A stretch of DNA of 47,739 bases, taken from positions 1 to 47,739 of the forward strand of contig CAJGBR010000006.1 of the NCBI GenBank assembly GCA_904501625.1, written 5' to 3'. Origin of the DNA: an uncultured Rikenellaceae bacterium (lineage in GTDB: Bacteria > Bacteroidota > Bacteroidia > Bacteroidales > Rikenellaceae). A model generated the notes under the pieces. The model was not told the DNA's origin. It was given only the letters and a program-made list of their open reading frames with translations, and made no database searches. Below are positions 33,185-42,111 of this stretch, piece after piece; position 1 is the stretch's first letter; the number at the start of each line of letters is the position of its first letter. The translations under genes and the position numbers were made by a program.

Positions 33185-34422
33185 TCTTAACTCTAATCTT
33201 TTCAGCCGTGTTGTCATTCTTCAGCACGGCTGAGGAGGTACGTCCGTTACGCGTTGTTATAACACGCAACTACCAACATCATATTCTCGAATACAATTTC
33301 ATTAACAATCACCGCAATAAATACTCTTTGCAACGTGTTGCTACCTATATTCATTCACATCGCAGCGACTCGTCAAGCAGGATATTTGCCATAAATATCG
33401 GAAATAATCCATCACGAGAGTATCGTACGGCTACTGTAAAACATAATATCTTTGAGGTTGCAGACTCAATTGTTCAGTTCGACCGAATAGACCAATTACC
33501 TGATGATGTTACAGAACTGCTGAACTCTCACGCAACAAAAAAAGCAATCAGCCAACTCGATAGCAGCGACTTTCACCACCGTTTCTTAGTAATTCGCAAG
33601 TTCGGCAAAGATACATCAATGACATACTTATCAGCCGAAGATTACTCTGCAGCTAGGGGGTTCGACAAAATCTATGATATTGTCAAATCGTTCATCACAC
33701 AGAATGTTTCGGCAGTTGATTCTACCATCTCAGCACGTTCGACACTTGAAGGCTCAACAGACTTTCTGCATACTGCACACAGATTTCAATTGACTGCAGC
33801 AGATGCAGATATCTCAATCTCAGCAGCAAATTCACTTGATGACACACTTACAACAAAGAGCAAAATACGTGATATTCTCAAACTGTTCCCTTACGACAAT
33901 AAACTCGTCACGTTCTCCCTCACCGAGGAACAATTACTCAAACTACTTTCGAAGAGTGCCAACGAAATCTACCAACAAATGTTTTCCATTAACGACGATT
34001 TGATCAGAGCGACTCCAGAGGGTCATCTGCAACGGACAATCCATAACATCTACAATATAGGAGGACTATTCTGGTCAATAGATGCACGCCGCAAAGGTCT
34101 TGCTGTCAAGATTGATTCACTCGCCGGAGAAAAAACTACCAGCTCCGACAAAGTCTATACGATTGCAACAGACTCGTTTCGTGCAGAAAAAATCATTACC
34201 TCTCTGGGTCTATCTATTCCGATTCGGGTAGTGGCTGAAGATTGGATCTACTCATATATCAAATGGCTGAATGAAAATGTCGACTCCACAACCAAGTCCT
34301 CAACAGGCCGATTGACAATAAAACCTCAACGGTGGAGCAATCGGGCTCTCCGCCGAGAAATCAATATTATAGAAGATCGTCAAAATCATCGTCAGCATCA
34401 AAGAAGAAGTTCTCTATTGTAG
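33163..34422 (+). pseudogene. Eroded 5'-nucleotidase / cyclic-phosphodiesterase-like gene without an ATG start
   Basis: An open frame of about 420 codons after surE. The C-terminal part (about residues 215-375) matches the 5'-nucleotidase C domain: KIRDILKLFPYDNKLVTFSL, then IYNIGGLFWSIDARRKG, then DKVYTIATDSFRA. The N-terminal part follows the start of the metallophosphatase domain (SLQRVATYIHSHR) but has TRNYQHH where the metal-binding TSDVHG belongs and INIGNN in place of DNGD. The domain is also about 100 residues short. A hydrophobic signal-like run begins near 33181, but no ATG precedes it; candidates are ATT 33163, ATA 33181 and GTG 33208, so 33163 is tentative. The frame stays open for over 1.2 kb, so it may be an expressed pseudo-enzyme or recent decay. 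Confidence 0.6.
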
Positions 34423-34786
34423 AATCAATCACACGACGATCTTTTTTCGTGGGTCTTCCCGTACCACGATCACGTACAAAAAACATCATCTCATTGGGAG
34501 CATTCAATTTATCTAACTCCTCTTGGGGCGTAATGTTTTCAATATATTGATCCAAATTTTTGGCTCCTTGTCGACTTGACACCTCTTGAATTATCCGATA
34601 CGTATATATTACAGGCATTCTGCGAAACGAGACAACATCTCCGCATTTCACCTCACGCGAAGGTTTCACTTGTGTACCATTAAGCGTGACACGACCATTT
34701 CGACACGCTTCGGCTGCATCACTACGTGTTTTGAAGGCCCTGACTGCCCAAAGCCACTTATCAATTCTCACAGACATACACGACAA
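34367..34786 (-). CDS. S4-domain RNA-binding protein (Hsp15/HslR-like)
   Basis: A 139-residue protein. The S4 RNA-binding domain begins with VRIDKWLWAVRAFKTRSDAAE (about 6-26) and continues to GDVVSFRR. A basic linker and an acidic C-terminal tail (DADDDFDDLL) follow. The family includes Hsp15, which binds stalled 50S subunits carrying nascent chains. It starts 1 base after the MBOAT gene ends, on the same strand. Its 3' end overlaps that of the 5'-nucleotidase-like gene by 56 bases. Confidence 0.9.
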   Translation of the reverse strand: MSCMSVRIDKWLWAVRAFKTRSDAAEACRNGRVTLNGTQVKPSREVKCGDVVSFRRMPVIYTYRIIQEVSSRQGAKNLDQYIENITPQEELDKLNAPNEMMFFVRDRGTGRPTKKDRRVIDSTIENFFFDADDDFDDLL

Positions 34787-34787
34787 T

Positions 34788-36272
34788 CTAAAATTGGAAA
34801 TAAATAAACGGCTGGAGTTCCGATGATTTCAACTGCATTACAATCCATATCAAAATAACGGTTGCTACAACTTTATAAACCATCGAACTGCGAATCGTAA
34901 AGTTAATAGCCTTTTGTTGCAAACTATCAGGCACAGCGTGCAAGGCATATCCTAATAATATCATCACAACTGTCCACTTATAACCAGATATGAATTGAGG
35001 TATCACCTCCCAACCAAAATTTGTAAATATACGTTCTATCATAAACCAAACCTTATCTATAGACTCGGCTCGGAATAATATCCAACCCAAACATACAAAA
35101 TTAAATGTAACAAATACCCCTATCACTCTTCTCCACCATACCATTTTTTCGCCACAAGGCTGCATCGAAGGGAATAGTTTCATTGCGAGTTTATGTACGC
35201 ATAATGCTCCACCGTGCAGTGCTCCCCATACGATGAACTGCCACGATGCCCCGTGCCACAATCCACCCAGCAACATCGTTATCATCAAATTGACATAAGT
35301 TCTGACACGACCTTTACGATTACCTCCAAGCGAGATGTAAAGATAATCTCTCAACCACGACGACAGCGAAATATGCCATCTGCGCCAGAACTCGGTTATC
35401 GTTGCACTCTGATATGGAGAATCAAAATTCCGATTAAATCGGAATCCCAGCAACAACGCAAGTCCGATTGCCATATCCGAATAACCCGAAAAATCACAAT
35501 AGATTTGCAAAGCATATCCCCACACTCCCATCAAATTCTCAAAACCACTATACAACAGGGGATTATCAAAAACACGATCAACGAAGTTCAGACTTATGTA
35601 ATCAGATATTACCGCCTTCTTAAATAACCCGGTCATTATCAGGAATAGCCCCTCGCCGAACATCTCTTTGGTAACAATGGGTTTTCTGAAAATCTGCGGA
35701 AGAAAATCCGTAGCCCTAACAATCGGCCCTGCTACAAGTTGGGGAAAGAAAGACACATAGAACATATAATCACTGAACAATCTCAGCGGTTTCAAATTAC
35801 CTCGATATATATCAATCACATAACTCATTGATTGAAATATATAGAACGATATTCCAATGGGCAAAAAGATATCCTTTACTTCGAAATGCCATCCAGTAAG
35901 TTCAGAAACAGCCATTCCGAAAAAGTTCGTGTACTTAAAGTAACAAAGCACTCCCAAATTTATACAACAACTGAGTGCTAATAACCATTTCTGGAACTGT
36001 CGTGATTTCGCCACATCAATAAACTTTGCTATGACAAAATCTGACAATGCCACACCTATCAGCAACAAGACAAACACGCCACTTGTCTTGTAGTAAAAGT
36101 ACAACGAAAAAAGTACAACAAATAGAATTCGGGCTACATCACGTTTTTTCAGAGCGTTATAAACCAACAGAAAAACAAGAAAAAGAAACAGGAAAAAACC
36201 GTCGGTGAATATCAACGGTCTATCCGGATCATAACTGATCAACTTGAGTATTTGCCCAAACGTTTCGTTCAT
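34788..36272 (-). CDS. MBOAT family O-acyltransferase (DltB/AlgI-like)
   Basis: A 494-residue integral membrane protein with about 10-12 helices. It has the MBOAT core: DFSGYSDMAIGLALLLGF, FWRRWHISLSSWLRDYLY, and the catalytic-His block in GGLWHGASWQF. FLPIGISFYIFQSMSYVIDIYRG near residue 135 is typical of the AlgI/DltB branch. It would move an acyl group, probably acetyl, across the membrane onto a surface polysaccharide. No DltD/AlgJ/AlgX partner lies beside it. The -7 element TACTTTTG lies 8 bases before the ATG. Confidence 0.95.
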   Translation of the reverse strand: MNETFGQILKLISYDPDRPLIFTDGFFLFLFLVFLLVYNALKKRDVARILFVVLFSLYFYYKTSGVFVLLLIGVALSDFVIAKFIDVAKSRQFQKWLLALSCCINLGVLCYFKYTNFFGMAVSELTGWHFEVKDIFLPIGISFYIFQSMSYVIDIYRGNLKPLRLFSDYMFYVSFFPQLVAGPIVRATDFLPQIFRKPIVTKEMFGEGLFLIMTGLFKKAVISDYISLNFVDRVFDNPLLYSGFENLMGVWGYALQIYCDFSGYSDMAIGLALLLGFRFNRNFDSPYQSATITEFWRRWHISLSSWLRDYLYISLGGNRKGRVRTYVNLMITMLLGGLWHGASWQFIVWGALHGGALCVHKLAMKLFPSMQPCGEKMVWWRRVIGVFVTFNFVCLGWILFRAESIDKVWFMIERIFTNFGWEVIPQFISGYKWTVVMILLGYALHAVPDSLQQKAINFTIRSSMVYKVVATVILIWIVMQLKSSELQPFIYFQF

Positions 36273-36280
36273 TTCGGCTG

Positions 36281-36288
36281 CAAAAGTA
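36281..36288 (-). promoter_or_regulatory. -7 promoter element close to the MBOAT start codon
   Basis: On the minus strand TACTTTTG, an exact TAnnTTTG match, 8 bases before the ATG. The leader would be only about 2-4 bases. Confidence 0.5.
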
Positions 36289-36326
36289 GAAAAATTCTCT
36301 AACTCCGTAGCTTAATTTTTACACTA

Positions 36327-37658
36327 TCAATTTTTATCTACATTCATTCTGCAGACAATAGCTTCAACCGAACGACGAGCATCTGCAATCACCTCTGACA
36401 TATCGAGTCGTGTCAGTCTACCCTTTTCTACAACCACTTGTCCTCCGACGATTACCGTATCCACATCGCTGCTCTTTGTTGCATACACCAGCGTTGAAAT
36501 CAGATTATGCATAGGCTGAAGGTGTGCCTTTTCGACATTGACAAGAATTAAATCTGCAATCATACCCTCAGAAATAGTCCCAAGACGATCTGCTACTCCA
36601 AGAGCAACAGCTCCGTTTACAGTTGCCATTTTCAACGCCTCGTAAGCCGGCAATGCACAAGGATCTCCAGTCGAAACTTTTGCTAACAATGATGCCGTTC
36701 TCATCTCTTCCCACATATCCAAATCGTTGTTTGAAGAGGCTCCATCTGTACCGAGACCGACATTTATTCCAGATTTTATCATTTGGGCAATGGGTGCAAT
36801 TCCGCTGGCAAGTTTCATATTACTTTGAGGGTTATGAGCTATATTTACTCCACATTCAGCCATAATATCCATATCTTTCTGGCTCAGGTGTACACAGTGT
36901 GCAGCAATCGTATTTCGGTCAAGTATACCCAGACTATGACAATATTCTACAGGTGACATTCCGCACTTTTCGTCAATAATTCTCTGCTCGTCCAAAGTTT
37001 CAGCCAAGTGTATATGTAATAATAACGAACGACGTGCTGCCTCGGAATGAGTCCATTTCAGATTCTCATCACTTACCGTATATGGTGCGTGAGGTGCAAT
37101 CACCGATTTTATATTTGAATACTCGGGTCGAACCAAAAGATTTTCAACACGATCCAACTCTTCGCAATACTTTTGGTGCGGGCTACGCAGAAATGATGTT
37201 CCCAACCAGGCACGCATTCCACCTGCCACCACCTCGTGAGCAATCAAATCTTCATTGAAATACATATCCAACATCGAAGTAGTTCCACCCAGCAACATTT
37301 CGGCTACAGCAAGACGAGCTCCCGAACGATAGTCCTCAGCCTGAAGTTTTGCCTCAAATGGCCAAATATAATTATTCAACCAATCCATCAACTCGTAATC
37401 ATCAGCATATCCCCTAAGCAGGGTCATCGATGCGTGAGTATGAATATTTATCAACCCCGGCATCAATACACGTCCTCGACCGTCAATCACATTGACATCG
37501 GCATCAGGTTCTGTTTTAAATCGTTGAGCATCATCTCCATTTCTGCAAATCAACACTATTTTGTCATCTTCTATTCCGACTGATGCTTTGTAGTAAGGTT
37601 CTGTTGCCGAAGTCATCGGAACAACCATAACGTCTTCAATAAGTATTCTTTTTTTCAT
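36327..37658 (-). CDS. mtaD: Amidohydrolase, 5-methylthioadenosine/S-adenosylhomocysteine deaminase-like
   Basis: A 443-residue TIM-barrel amidohydrolase. Metal ligands are visible in NIHTHASMTLLRG (about 72-84), HLAETLDEQ and HCVHLSQKD, and the catalytic Asp is in LGTDGASSNNDLDMW. The substrate-specificity segment APHAPYTVSD fits the SAH/MTA deaminase branch (MtaD) rather than guanine or chlorohydrolase types, but related adenosine deaminases look similar. It begins 2 bases after the TonB-like gene and has no recognisable terminator before the MBOAT promoter. Confidence 0.9.
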   Translation of the reverse strand: MKKRILIEDVMVVPMTSATEPYYKASVGIEDDKIVLICRNGDDAQRFKTEPDADVNVIDGRGRVLMPGLINIHTHASMTLLRGYADDYELMDWLNNYIWPFEAKLQAEDYRSGARLAVAEMLLGGTTSMLDMYFNEDLIAHEVVAGGMRAWLGTSFLRSPHQKYCEELDRVENLLVRPEYSNIKSVIAPHAPYTVSDENLKWTHSEAARRSLLLHIHLAETLDEQRIIDEKCGMSPVEYCHSLGILDRNTIAAHCVHLSQKDMDIMAECGVNIAHNPQSNMKLASGIAPIAQMIKSGINVGLGTDGASSNNDLDMWEEMRTASLLAKVSTGDPCALPAYEALKMATVNGAVALGVADRLGTISEGMIADLILVNVEKAHLQPMHNLISTLVYATKSSDVDTVIVGGQVVVEKGRLTRLDMSEVIADARRSVEAIVCRMNVDKN

Positions 37659-37660
37659 AA

Positions 37661-38533
37661 CTACTGCGGTATGAAAGTGTAGTAAATTTTACCTATTTGC
37701 TTTTCTGGAGCACTCTGCGAAACATTGAATCTTGACCGACGAGCAGCATCAAGTGCCGCTTCTCGTAACGATTCGTCTGACGACGAACCTCTTGCCACAA
37801 ATGCTGCAATGACCTCTCCTCTTCGATTCACCGTAATATTGATTTCAACCTTACCTCCTGCAAGACAGGTGTATGCAGGTACGTGAAGATATACGGCCTT
37901 TCGGTCTTTAAGAGAGAAACTAACCGTCACATTACCTTTATAATCAGACATTTGTTCGGTTTGTTCCTTATTATCATTTTTAGTTTCAGTTTTCTTTCTT
38001 GAATGTTCTTCGAGTTCACGCAACCCCGCCTCGTAGGCCTCTTTTGAAGATCTCATTTTTGCTTCGAGTTCCTGAGCCTCCTCGTATATCTCTTTGGCAT
38101 CACTACCTTTAGCGTCCTTCAATGCTGAATTCAACTCGGTATCTCTGTTTACTTTGACATTTTTCACGTCACTCATATCTGCAAACTCACCCTTTAGCGG
38201 ATCGACATCAGGTTCTTTTTCTTTGACAATCTCTTCGGGCATTTCGACCTCTATTCCCATAAAAGGATTGTTCAACTCCAGACGTATACGAATAGATTCT
38301 GCCATCAAAAAAACAGCAACAGCAAAACACAATGTCGAAAATATTCCGACACGATGGTCGTATGCCCACTCTCCCAGCCCCTGGTGTGTAGGCATAAATG
38401 GCAATTTCAACTTGTCACTCTCAACCGAATTCTCAGCCTGAAGATTTTGCTGATCAGAGGGCTGATCATTCTCCAAGGAACTGCCAAATAACGATTTTAA
38501 TGCTATAACTATATTCTCAAAAAAAGGTTTCAT
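37661..38533 (-). CDS. TonB-like energy transducer or periplasm-spanning protein
   Basis: A 290-residue protein with one membrane helix (about 62-80), a charged, Glu/Lys-rich linker that may be helical (about 95-185), and a C-terminal domain of about 85 residues ending AARRSRFNVSQSAPEKQIGKIYY. This end is the form of a TonB C-terminal domain. The N-terminal cytoplasmic part (about 1-60) is unusual for TonB. No ExbB or ExbD lies beside it. It would span the periplasm to a TonB-dependent receptor, or act in a related mechanical role. It runs into the amidohydrolase gene after 2 bases. Confidence 0.8.
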   Translation of the reverse strand: MKPFFENIVIALKSLFGSSLENDQPSDQQNLQAENSVESDKLKLPFMPTHQGLGEWAYDHRVGIFSTLCFAVAVFLMAESIRIRLELNNPFMGIEVEMPEEIVKEKEPDVDPLKGEFADMSDVKNVKVNRDTELNSALKDAKGSDAKEIYEEAQELEAKMRSSKEAYEAGLRELEEHSRKKTETKNDNKEQTEQMSDYKGNVTVSFSLKDRKAVYLHVPAYTCLAGGKVEINITVNRRGEVIAAFVARGSSSDESLREAALDAARRSRFNVSQSAPEKQIGKIYYTFIPQ

Positions 38534-38614
38534 TTACCGCTTAGTACGCTATTTTACCACTATTTCAGAGAGTTAATACTCTAATGTATTTCAATATATT
38601 TGAGAAAACTTTTG

Positions 38615-38622
38615 CAAAAATA
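38615..38622 (-). promoter_or_regulatory. Possible -7 element for the TonB-like gene
   Basis: On the minus strand TATTTTTG matches TAnnTTTG, 81 bases before the ATG. The distance is long and no -33 box is clear. Confidence 0.3.
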
Positions 38623-38644
38623 GGAATCTTTTGAAAATAAATAG

Positions 38645-38652
38645 TAACTTTG
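38645..38652 (+). promoter_or_regulatory. -7 promoter element for lpxC-fabZ
   Basis: TAACTTTG, an exact TAnnTTTG match, lies 48 bases before the ATG at 38701. No TTTG is found at the normal spacing. Confidence 0.55.
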
Positions 38653-38700
38653 CATCGAAATGTTTTTGAATTTAAGGTAAAAATCGAATAATTCGAAATA

Positions 38701-40095
38701 ATGGCTGATAAACAGAAAACAATAAAAGAAAAGGTAACCTTCATAGGTAAGGGCCTTCACACAGGGCTTAATGTCACAATGAGCATCTGTCCTGCTCCGG
38801 AAAACCACGGAATCAAATTTCAACGCATAGATCTTCCTGAGGCTCCGATTATCGATGCTTTGGCAGAGTTTGTTACCGACACATCAAGAGGTACAACTAT
38901 CGAAAAAGGCGGCGTGAAAGTTTCAACCATCGAACACATTATGGCAGCAATGTACTGCTGTGGAATTGACAATGCTTTGGTTGAAATCAATGCACCTGAG
39001 ACTCCGATTATGGACGGCTCGTCTAAAGAGTATGCTGCTAAATTCCAGGAAGTTGGTCTTACAGAACAAAATGCACCAATCGAATACTTTGAAATTGACC
39101 AGAAATATACGTTCGAAATTGCAGAAAAAGGTGTAAAAGTTGAAATACTTCCAGATGATAAACTGAGTGTAAATGTCAATATTGACTACAACTCAAAAGT
39201 TCTCGGCAACCAATACGCAGTTCTGGAAAACATTGAAGATTTTGCCAAAGAGGTATCATCTTGCAGAACATTCGTCTTTTTGCACGAACTCGAGCCACTA
39301 TTCAAACTCAACCTTATCAAAGGTGGCGATTTGGACAATGCTATCGTAATCGTTGAAAATCCTGTTTCAGACGAAGAACTTGCCCGCATCTCGAACGTAT
39401 TCAACAAGAGCAACGAAATTAAAGTCACAAATGGTTTCCTGAATAACCTTGAACTGAGATTTCCGAACGAATGTGCAAGACACAAACTGCTTGATATTCT
39501 CGGCGATTTGGCACTCATCGGTCGCAGAATCAAAGGTCGCGTAATTGCTACCCGTCCAGGTCACTTCGCAAATACAGAAATGGCAAAAAAAGTGCGTCAA
39601 GTATTGCGTAAAGCGGCAAATAGTCCGACCCACAAATACGATCCCGCAGCAGAACCTGTAATGGATATCAACCAAATTAAGGGAATGTTGCCTCACCGTC
39701 CGCCATTCTTGCTGGTTGATAAGATTATGTACCTTGACGACCATAGCGTAATGGGTATCAAAAATGTCACTATGAATGAACCTTTCTTCGTAGGACACTT
39801 CCCGTCACACCCAGTAATGCCGGGCGTGCTGATTGTTGAGGCAATGGCACAATGTGGAGGTATTCTCGCACTGAGCACAGTGCCCGATCCGGAAAATTAC
39901 CTGACATTCTTTATGAAGATTGACGGCGTGAAATTCAAACGCCAGGTTGTTCCGGGAGATACACTTCAGTTCGAACTTTCACTAATCGAGCCAATTCGTC
40001 GCGGAATTGTACATATGGGTGCAAAAGCATTCGTTGGCGGAGTGCTCGCAGTCGAAGCCGAACTTATGGCACAAATTACCAAAGAAAAAAAGTAA
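38701..40095 (+). CDS. lpxC-fabZ: Fused UDP-3-O-acyl-GlcNAc deacetylase / 3-hydroxyacyl-ACP dehydratase
   Basis: A 464-residue bifunctional protein. LpxC fills about 1-305: zinc motif EHIMAAMYCCGIDNALVEI, ETPIMDGSSKEY, and the C-terminal HKLLDILGDLALIG with the general acid His in TRPGHFANT. FabZ fills about 320-464: LPHRPPFLLVDKI and the active-site His in GHFPSHPVMPGVLIVEAMAQ. LpxC commits flux to lipid A, while FabZ dehydrates 3-hydroxyacyl-ACP, using the same substrate pool, so fusion ties the two branches. The fusion is known across Bacteroidota. lpxA follows after 23 bases. Confidence 0.97.
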   Translation: MADKQKTIKEKVTFIGKGLHTGLNVTMSICPAPENHGIKFQRIDLPEAPIIDALAEFVTDTSRGTTIEKGGVKVSTIEHIMAAMYCCGIDNALVEINAPETPIMDGSSKEYAAKFQEVGLTEQNAPIEYFEIDQKYTFEIAEKGVKVEILPDDKLSVNVNIDYNSKVLGNQYAVLENIEDFAKEVSSCRTFVFLHELEPLFKLNLIKGGDLDNAIVIVENPVSDEELARISNVFNKSNEIKVTNGFLNNLELRFPNECARHKLLDILGDLALIGRRIKGRVIATRPGHFANTEMAKKVRQVLRKAANSPTHKYDPAAEPVMDINQIKGMLPHRPPFLLVDKIMYLDDHSVMGIKNVTMNEPFFVGHFPSHPVMPGVLIVEAMAQCGGILALSTVPDPENYLTFFMKIDGVKFKRQVVPGDTLQFELSLIEPIRRGIVHMGAKAFVGGVLAVEAELMAQITKEKK

Positions 40096-40118
40096 CCCAA
40101 TCTTAAACACACAACATT

Positions 40119-40922
40119 ATGATAAGCAATTTGGCATACGTTAATCCACAAGCAAAAATCGGAGAAAACGTAACAATTGAACCCTTTGCATTCGTTGACG
40201 GTGATGTGGAAATCGGCGACGGAACGTGGATTGGTTCGGGTGCTGTAATTAGAAACGGAGCCCGCATCGGACGCGATTGTAAAATTCACCCGACAGCTGT
40301 AATCGCAGGCGAACCGCAAGACCTTAAATTCAAAGGAGAATATTCAACTGCCGTAATCGGCGATCGTACGGTGGTTCGTGAATGTGTAACAATCAGCCGC
40401 GGTACTGCTGCTAAAGGAACAACCATTGTCGGTAGTGACTGTTTAATTATGGCTTGTGCCCACGTTGCACACGACTGCGTCGTAGGCAACCACGTAATCC
40501 TCGTAAACGGTGTGCTGTTGGCAGGCGAAGTTGAAGTCGGAGATTGGGCTATTCTCGGAGGTCAAACTGCAGTTCACCAATTCAGCAGAATCGGTGCCCA
40601 CGTTATGACAGGTGGAGGTTCATTGATTAACAAGGATATTCCTGCATTCGTAAAAGCAGGTCACTTGCCAATCTCATTCGTGGGAATCAACTTCATCGGC
40701 TTGCGTCGCAGAGGTTTCACTTCTGAAAAAATTGCAGAAATCCAAGACATATACAGAATTATCTTCCAGAGCGGAATGATTTATTCAAAGGCTTGCGATA
40801 CTGTTGAACAGACTATCCCACAATCTCCCGAACGTGATGAAATTCTCGAATTTATCCGCTCGTCTAAACGTGGCATCCTGAAACCATACAACTCTCGCAA
40901 AAGCGGAGAAGAAATGGATTAA
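40119..40922 (+). CDS. lpxA: Acyl-ACP--UDP-N-acetylglucosamine O-acyltransferase
   Basis: A 267-residue LpxA, first enzyme of lipid A synthesis. Left-handed beta-helix hexapeptide repeats cover about 4-190. The catalytic His lies in ACAHVAHDCVVGNHVI, the acyl-chain ruler region in LAGEVEVGDWAILGGQTAVHQF, and the C-terminal helices (about 195-267) follow. It is translated from the same message as lpxC-fabZ. A clear terminator lies 54 bases past the stop. Confidence 0.97.
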   Translation: MISNLAYVNPQAKIGENVTIEPFAFVDGDVEIGDGTWIGSGAVIRNGARIGRDCKIHPTAVIAGEPQDLKFKGEYSTAVIGDRTVVRECVTISRGTAAKGTTIVGSDCLIMACAHVAHDCVVGNHVILVNGVLLAGEVEVGDWAILGGQTAVHQFSRIGAHVMTGGGSLINKDIPAFVKAGHLPISFVGINFIGLRRRGFTSEKIAEIQDIYRIIFQSGMIYSKACDTVEQTIPQSPERDEILEFIRSSKRGILKPYNSRKSGEEMD

Positions 40923-40975
40923 TCATTTATACCAATAGGCTTAGCGAAAATATAAGGATGGTATATATATGAAAA

Positions 40976-41010
40976 GAGTATCCTGCAACCTGACGGGATA
41001 CTTTTTTTTG
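40976..41010 (+). terminator. Terminator of lpxC-fabZ-lpxA
   Basis: AGTATCC (40977-40983) pairs with GGATACT (40996-41002) around a 12-base loop, followed by a run of eight T. Confidence 0.82.
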
Positions 41011-41067
41011 ATATAAAACAGAATTAAATAGTCGAACAAGCAACTTAAAAATCAGCATAATAGCAAA

Positions 41068-41086
41068 ATTAAAATTCAATTTTAAT
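41068..41086. repeat. AT-rich 19-base palindrome upstream of trxB
   Basis: ATTAAAATT-C-AATTTTAAT is a perfect dyad 43 bases upstream of the first trxB promoter element. Possible regulator site. Confidence 0.4.
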
Positions 41087-41128
41087 GATTGTTTTAATTT
41101 CGAAAACAAAACTTCTGCAATTTGGATA

Positions 41129-41144
41129 TAATTTTGTATATTTG
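41129..41144 (+). promoter_or_regulatory. Two overlapping-range -7 elements for trxB
   Basis: TAATTTTG (41129-41136) and TATATTTG (41137-41144) both match TAnnTTTG. The second fits a leader of about 20 bases before the ATG at 41170. Confidence 0.55.
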
Positions 41145-41169
41145 TAATCAAGTTGAATCTAAAATCAAA

Positions 41170-42105
41170 ATGAATATGGCAGAACATATTAAATGTTTGA
41201 TTATTGGCAGTGGCCCTGCGGGATATACCGCTGCAATATATGCTGCACGAGCAAATCTGCAGCCCGTCGTTTATCAAGGAATCGAACCCGGTGGTCAGTT
41301 AACGACAACCACTGAAATCGAAAATTTCCCTGGATTCCCTGAAGGTATCACAGGAAACGAATTAATGGACCGAATGAAGGCTCAGGCTGAACGTTTCGGA
41401 ACAGATGTGCGTTTCGGTATAGTTACCGAAGCAGACTTATCTCAACGTCCATTCAGACTGACAATTGATGGAGAAAAGGAAATTGAAGCAGAATCGCTAA
41501 TTATTGCCACAGGTGCTACGGCAAAGTATCTTGGATTGGAATCTGAATCTAAATTCAGAGGTATGGGTGTTTCAGCATGTGCTACCTGTGATGGTTTCTT
41601 CTACCGCAACAAAGATGTAGCCGTAGTCGGGGGTGGTGATACCGCCATCGAAGAGGCTACATATTTGGCATCAATATGCCGAAAAGTCTATATTATTGTC
41701 CGCAAACCTTATTTCCGTGCATCAAAAGCTATGCAACAACGTGCATTTGAAACCACAAATCTCGAAATTCTATTCGAATACAACACCGAAGAGGTTTTGG
41801 GTGATGACAACGGAGTTACAGGTCTCAGAATTATCAGCAACGAAGGTGTCAGAAAAGAGATTGCTATTGATGGTCTTTTCCTCGCAATCGGACATACACC
41901 GAACACAGGCGTATTTGCAAAATACCTCAACCTGAACAACGAAGGTTATATTATCACCGATGGTGCTACTTCAAGAACAAATATAGAGGGAGTATTCGCT
42001 GCGGGTGATGTCAAAAATCCACATTATCGTCAAGCTGTAGCAGCCGCTGGTTCTGGTTGCATCGCAGCACTCGATTGCGAACGTTTCCTGATGGAACATA
42101 AATAG
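41170..42105 (+). CDS. trxB: Thioredoxin-disulfide reductase
   Basis: A protein of about 311 residues. The FAD motif is IIGSGPAGYTAAIYAARA near the N-terminus. The redox-active pair is in ACATCDGFFY, the NADPH motif in VVGGGDTAIEEA, and the C-terminal FAD motif in EGVFAAGDV. It reduces thioredoxin with NADPH. An in-frame Met at 41122 lies at or upstream of the promoter elements and adds an unrelated sequence, so the start is placed at 41170 (41176 is also possible). It is followed after 6 bases by the LuxE-like gene. Confidence 0.96.
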   Translation: MNMAEHIKCLIIGSGPAGYTAAIYAARANLQPVVYQGIEPGGQLTTTTEIENFPGFPEGITGNELMDRMKAQAERFGTDVRFGIVTEADLSQRPFRLTIDGEKEIEAESLIIATGATAKYLGLESESKFRGMGVSACATCDGFFYRNKDVAVVGGGDTAIEEATYLASICRKVYIIVRKPYFRASKAMQQRAFETTNLEILFEYNTEEVLGDDNGVTGLRIISNEGVRKEIAIDGLFLAIGHTPNTGVFAKYLNLNNEGYIITDGATSRTNIEGVFAAGDVKNPHYRQAVAAAGSGCIAALDCERFLMEHK

Positions 42106-42111
42106 TTAGTA

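Noticed and set aside
39367..39798. 143-codon minus-strand frame inside lpxC-fabZ
   Set aside because: Antisense shadow of a strongly conserved gene.
41122..41169. Start of trxB at 41122
   Set aside because: It overlaps the promoter elements and the added residues are not part of the family N-terminus.
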